A stretch of 39,709 nt of DNA from contig JAEZYZ010000284.1 in assembly GCA_023418705.1 (NCBI GenBank), forward strand, positions 1 through 39,709. Direction: 5' to 3'. The stretch comes from Pseudomonadota bacterium. Its GTDB lineage: Bacteria > Myxococcota_A > Polyangia > Polyangiales > Polyangiaceae. Position numbers and translations under genes: made by a program. The notes under the pieces are model-generated. The model was given only the letters and a program-made list of their open reading frames with translations, did not search any database and was not told where the DNA came from. Positions 36,801 to 39,709 of this stretch are shown here, piece by piece; positions within the stretch are counted from its first letter, which is position 1; each line of letters starts with the position of its first letter.

Positions 36801-39493
36801 ACGAACGGCTGGCGAGCCTGCTCCCGGCCCCCCAGCACAAGCGGCTGCTGCTCCTCGATGCGGCGTTCGGGTATCAGACCGCCGACGACGGCGCTTCGGC
36901 GCTGCGGGCCGCGCGCGCCGCCGGCGCGCTCTCGGACGACGATCTGCCGAGCGTATTGGCCGAGCGCCTGGCGATCGAGACCGGGCAGGCCGCCACGGTC
37001 ACCGAGGAGCTCTTCCGGCGCGCGCGCCAGGAAGAAGACCCCGTGCGGCAACGCGAGCTCTACGAGCGGCTCACGGCGATCGACGGCGGTCGCGCCGACC
37101 AACCGAGCACCATCCTCTTTCAGTCGGCCATCCTCGAGCGCACGCCACGCCATCTGCCGGCGCTGCGGCGGCTGGAGCACGCGCACATCGGCGCCAATCA
37201 CGCGAGCGACCTCGGCCCCATCGCGGCCAGGCTCGCCTCGCAGCTCTCCGGGGCCGAAGCGACCGGGCACGCCTTCTTCGCGGCCTATCAGCGCAAGCAG
37301 GACGACCCTGCGGCGGCGACCGGCGACCTGCTCGAGATCGCGCTGCGCGCGAGCCCGCCGCCCCTCTGGGCGCTCAGGGAGACCTTCTGGCGCGCGCTGA
37401 TCGGCAAAGACCAGGACGCTGTCTTGCGGACGAGCAAGGCCCTCATCGAGCGCGCCACGCGCCCGCTCGACCAAGCCAGCCTCGCCCTGCGGGGTGCCGA
37501 AGCGGCGCTCGGGCTTGGGCGGCTCGACGACGCCCGCGAGCTGTTGAACGCGGCGCTCGCCACGGTGCCAGAGCACCCGATCGCGCTCGCTCGGATGGCG
37601 GCGCTCGATGAGCGCGGCGGCCGCTACGAAGCGGCGGCCGAGGCGCTCGAGGCGAGCGCGGCGCAGCACGTGGCGCCCGAGCACCGCCGGCAGTTGTTTG
37701 CTCGGGCGGGGATCTTGTGGCTCGACCGCGTGGGCAACACCGAGCGCGCCAAGGCGGCGCTCGAGCGAGCCGTGGAGATCGACGTGCACGACGTCGAGAG
37801 CTTCGAGCGGCTGCAGGCGCTCTACGTCGCCGAACGAGACGGCCAGAAGCTCGCCGAGCTGCTCGCCCAGCGGCTCGCCGAGACCACCGATCCGGATGAG
37901 CGCATCGCGCTCGAGATCCGGCGAGGTCGCGCCCTGGCCGAGCTCGGCGATCGCCCGGCCGCGAAAGCCGCGCTCGCCTCGGCGCTCGACGCCAACCCCG
38001 AGCACGCGGACGCGCTGGCCACCTTCGCCGACTTGTGCCTCGCCGAGCAGGATTTGAGCGCCGCGGAGGACGCGCTGATCCGGCTGGCGCGGCACGTCGC
38101 CGATCCCGAAGCTCAAGCCGACGTCTATTCGAAGCTCGGTGCGCTGTACGACGACGCGCTGCCCAACCCCGAGCGGGCGGAGCTCGCCTACCGCGAAGTG
38201 CTCAAGCGGCGCCCCGGCGATCCGATCGCGAGCGAGAAGCTCGTGCTCGTGTACGCCCGCCTGGGGGACGCGCAGCAGGCGGTGCGGCTGCAAAAGGAGC
38301 TGATCGAGGCCGCGAGCAACAGCGATCAAAAGCGCGATCGCCTGCTGGCGCTGGCGCGCGTGTACGCGCTGCTCGGTCAACCCCGCGACGCCGACGCCGT
38401 GCTGGAGAAGACCCGGCGAGCTTTCGCGCAAGACGCCCGCGTGCTCCAAGCTTCCGTCGAACACTACAACCAGAGCGGCGAGGAACGGACGGCCCAGGTG
38501 CTGCTCGACCGCGCCGCCAACGAGGCCCGTCGGGCCTTGTCGACGGGGCGCTTCGACGCCTCCTTCTTCCGCAGCCTCGCCGCGGTCGCCGAGCTGCGCC
38601 GAGACGAAGACGCGCGGCGCGTGACCGAGGCGTCCCTGCACGCGCTGCTTGGCGAGCCGGACGAGCTCGGCGGGGCCGGGCTGAAGGCCGCCGCCGAAGA
38701 GCTCGACGACCTGTTGGCCCCCGAGCTGCTGAGCCTGCCGCTCAGGGCCGTGCTGCGGCAGGTCGGCGACGCGCTCGATCGAGCCTACCCCATCGACCTG
38801 CGCGCGCTGAAGGCGAGCGTCGTCGAAACCAGCGACGTGCGCGAGTACGTTCAGCAGCTGGCTTCGGCCTTTGGCTTGTTCAACCTGGAGCTCTTGGTCG
38901 CCGACGCGCTCGGCTTCGCGTGCCTGCCCGCCAGCTCCGCCCCACCGGTGCTCGTGGTCGGGCGGGCGCTGCTCGACAGTGACGACGCCCGGGCGCGCGA
39001 CTTTCTGCTCCTGAAAGCGCTGAAGATCATGGCGACGCGCGGGTCGGGGCTCCTGCGGGTGGCGCCGGTCGACGTGTGGCCGGTGTTGGCCGCGGTGCTG
39101 TCGCGCCTCGTGCCCCACTGGCAACCCGGCGCCATCGATGACAAGCGCTTCGCGGACGCGGTGGCTCGAATCCACGGCGCGCTGCCGCCGCCCGCGGATC
39201 CGGATCTCTCGTTGCTCGCGCAAGAGATCATCGGTTCGATCGGCAGCCGCGGCAGCCAGGTGGGGCTCGGCCTACAGCAGATGGGCGGGCGCGCGGCGCT
39301 GCTCGCGGTCGGGTCGCCCGGGGTGGGGCTCTCGGCGCTCGGTCAGAGCGGGGGCGCGGTGCTCCCGGCGTCCGGACCGGAGCGCATGCGCTGGATCGGC
39401 CGCCACCCCGAAGCCAGGGACCTGCTCGTGTTCAGCGTGTCGGAGGCCTACTCGCAGGCGCGCCGCCGCGCCGGTGTGGGACAAGCTCCGTAG
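33860..39493 (+). CDS. Giant TPR-repeat protein 2
   Basis: 1877 aa. Residues 1-370 are disordered: a basic start (MSERKKPPLPKRPS), an acidic patch (LDDFEPEELFDSILNEE) and long Pro/Ala-rich stretches. From about 370 to 1620 there are many TPR-type helical hairpins, clearest toward the end (AERDGQKLAELLAQRLAE, ALASALDANPEHADALATFA, LAYREVLKRRPGDPIASEKL). Residues about 1661-1745 carry the domain shared with giant 1: LASAFGLFNLELLVADALGF, then VLVVGRALL and LLLKALKIMATRGS. No membrane helix and no catalytic motif were seen. The start ATG 33860 is fixed by the 4-bp overlap with giant 1; a longer in-frame stretch back to 33503 lies inside giant 1. The pair probably forms one complex (inference). 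Confidence 0.88.
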   Translation: MSERKKPPLPKRPSIDRAVPGAGRSGRPSSIGPELGTLDDFEPEELFDSILNEETSGAGGGAERGEGAAEPETARPPKPAGAAPTGPKLHEPEQRSYPAEEETLVGGRGPASTDATELLPLMGSSWDDDLPGSSDAVDQLLHSTAPSETPPAKPIAPPPPRAAKPPVPRPAGSRAPVTVPRPASLPSRTRPAPTGTALPPPVNPAGPPPRQPFPLAGTPAPGGTRYDEDDETIRYTDRPSAPDPATTPPQDEADAEPTAFLERLDSDIAELLPPPEEAAERAPPDDAPRPADYIPEFDAPTGFVARPSLLEPERLAMDPPESASVPSASMPSARASEPPQRLAELLEPGAELPPADPGAPPAAARLSEAGVLNDWIARAEWMESEARTSTDPQAKARALLVASELWALSGHLQRARDVARVAAAVAPGMPLAQRQARWLAAADEDWKPVAQALESEIRASATPAARAHASFLSAEIHRRKLDDPEGAKKKAAQLLRNAPEDARGHLLQLLEALGSGQPPERFRAPEAPELTWLAQALEQIVALRGGLSARAPASDRALDLVKARAAAGERQRGDCAQALLDLARVPELERAALWLAAALDAPSGDTRDRAIEALRRLVVLEPGPAVRRALAARALEQKDRGALDAALARVPVRQDADDDFDDLISEPSVDAFSAADRLAIAALGGADADAIEPLVQTLAPDRRVRPLAIAAAAALNSRLSLDLLPGDEEAQARARLGRALVEPQADLEAAVQQFASRLPDHPLSAVLELELGLRNRDAARVTRAFGDGEDVLQHLAAALVFEVAGDAGAAEEHYRMALAIDPTCEAAARATLANADPNRAAELLSKVAEHVSPEQASLLLIEAALRVGPDDWEALHGWLERAAELDPDLLLAQRLGEHFARERADAGKLLEWLRARRENALAPYERALDLVRESLLLVEEDPTLSSSLLENALQIRPVDVGVRELRDRMSGAPPAERAAGYERLASLLPAPQHKRLLLLDAAFGYQTADDGASALRAARAAGALSDDDLPSVLAERLAIETGQAATVTEELFRRARQEEDPVRQRELYERLTAIDGGRADQPSTILFQSAILERTPRHLPALRRLEHAHIGANHASDLGPIAARLASQLSGAEATGHAFFAAYQRKQDDPAAATGDLLEIALRASPPPLWALRETFWRALIGKDQDAVLRTSKALIERATRPLDQASLALRGAEAALGLGRLDDARELLNAALATVPEHPIALARMAALDERGGRYEAAAEALEASAAQHVAPEHRRQLFARAGILWLDRVGNTERAKAALERAVEIDVHDVESFERLQALYVAERDGQKLAELLAQRLAETTDPDERIALEIRRGRALAELGDRPAAKAALASALDANPEHADALATFADLCLAEQDLSAAEDALIRLARHVADPEAQADVYSKLGALYDDALPNPERAELAYREVLKRRPGDPIASEKLVLVYARLGDAQQAVRLQKELIEAASNSDQKRDRLLALARVYALLGQPRDADAVLEKTRRAFAQDARVLQASVEHYNQSGEERTAQVLLDRAANEARRALSTGRFDASFFRSLAAVAELRRDEDARRVTEASLHALLGEPDELGGAGLKAAAEELDDLLAPELLSLPLRAVLRQVGDALDRAYPIDLRALKASVVETSDVREYVQQLASAFGLFNLELLVADALGFACLPASSAPPVLVVGRALLDSDDARARDFLLLKALKIMATRGSGLLRVAPVDVWPVLAAVLSRLVPHWQPGAIDDKRFADAVARIHGALPPPADPDLSLLAQEIIGSIGSRGSQVGLGLQQMGGRAALLAVGSPGVGLSALGQSGGAVLPASGPERMRWIGRHPEARDLLVFSVSEAYSQARRRAGVGQAP

Positions 39494-39525
39494 TGCTCCG
39501 ATTGCCCCGCGCGTTCGCTGGCGTC

Positions 39526-39709
39526 ATGTTTGGGCTCGGAGCCATGCGACGATCGGGTCGGGTAGCGGGGGCGGCGACGGCGCTGATCGCGCTTTGCGCG
39601 ACCAGCGGGGCGCGCGCCGAAGCCGTGGCTCGCTTCGCGGACGCCGACCGGGCGCGCACGCCCGCCACCCGCGCCGAGGCGGCCGCCGGGCACTCACCCG
39701 CGCCAAGCG
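39526..39709 (+). CDS. Start of an exported protein, cut by the window end
   Basis: Open frame to the end of the window (61 codons seen). The N-terminus has a signal peptide: basic MRRSGR, a hydrophobic core AGAATALIALCATSG, and an Ala-x-Ala site (ARAEA). After it comes an Ala/Arg-rich segment. Possible starts in frame are GTG 39493 (overlapping the stop of giant TPR 2), ATG 39526 and ATG 39544; the last gives the most typical signal peptide. Family unknown from this fragment. Confidence 0.55.
   Translation, partial: MFGLGAMRRSGRVAGAATALIALCATSGARAEAVARFADADRARTPATRAEAAAGHSPAPS

Noticed and set aside
36029..39223. A 1064-codon open frame on the minus strand opposite giant TPR protein 2
   Set aside because: Shadow of G/C third positions. 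The plus-strand frame shows TPR repeats, an ATGA-coupled start and a domain shared with its neighbour.

Overview
High-GC bacterial chromosome, most like a myxobacterium (Myxococcota, probably class Polyangia). That placement is inferred from the near-exclusive G/C third codon positions, an MJ0042-type zinc ribbon fused to a large TPR protein, two giant TPR proteins in tandem, a candidate SOS box of the myxobacterial form, and a carotenoid operon that ends in a CarA/CarH-type MerR regulator. No rRNA, tRNA, insertion sequence, CRISPR array or phage gene was found. No gene-free stretch exceeds 300 bp; the longest (12343-12595) holds two large hairpins.

Layout. (1) 18-4845: an ArsR-methyltransferase fusion regulator with an operator-like inverted repeat over its own start codon, then B12-dependent methionine synthase metH. 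(2) 4868-6610, minus strand: a secreted GH16 lipoprotein and an AraC-type regulator. (3) 6840-8339: a stand-alone receiver protein converging on, and overlapping by 30 bp, a PA0069/SplB-like radical SAM gene whose start abuts a LexA-box-like palindrome. (4) 8445-12342: dnaG-rpoD (primase and housekeeping sigma factor). (5) 12343-14338: structured intergenic DNA and a 580-residue predicted lipoprotein. (6) 14514-16429, minus strand: a two-gene ABC-2 exporter. (7) 16495-23845, plus strand: crtY-crtE-crtI-crtB-unknown membrane protein-GT2 glycosyltransferase-carH, every junction overlapping. (8) 23913-28906: a small tail-anchored protein, a zinc-ribbon/TPR protein and a degenerate anchored parvulin-like protein. 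(9) 29136-39493: two overlapping giant TPR genes whose proteins share a C-terminal domain, then the start of an exported protein cut by the window end.

How the genes work together. The crt operon encodes GGPP synthesis (CrtE), phytoene synthesis (CrtB), desaturation to lycopene (CrtI) and beta-cyclization (CrtY). A CrtQ/CruC-like glycosyltransferase follows, but no recognisable hydroxylase, hydratase or oxidase supplies its acceptor group. The undescribed five-helix, histidine-rich protein at 21133-21714 sits exactly at that gap and is the best candidate for something new. The last gene has the W-x9-EH and ExHxxG signatures of AdoCbl-dependent CarH photoreceptors. The 65-bp divergent region between the ABC genes and crtY carries an inverted repeat plus an 11-bp-spaced direct repeat that could be its operator, so exporter and pigment genes may be controlled together. 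MetH and CarH both depend on cobalamin.
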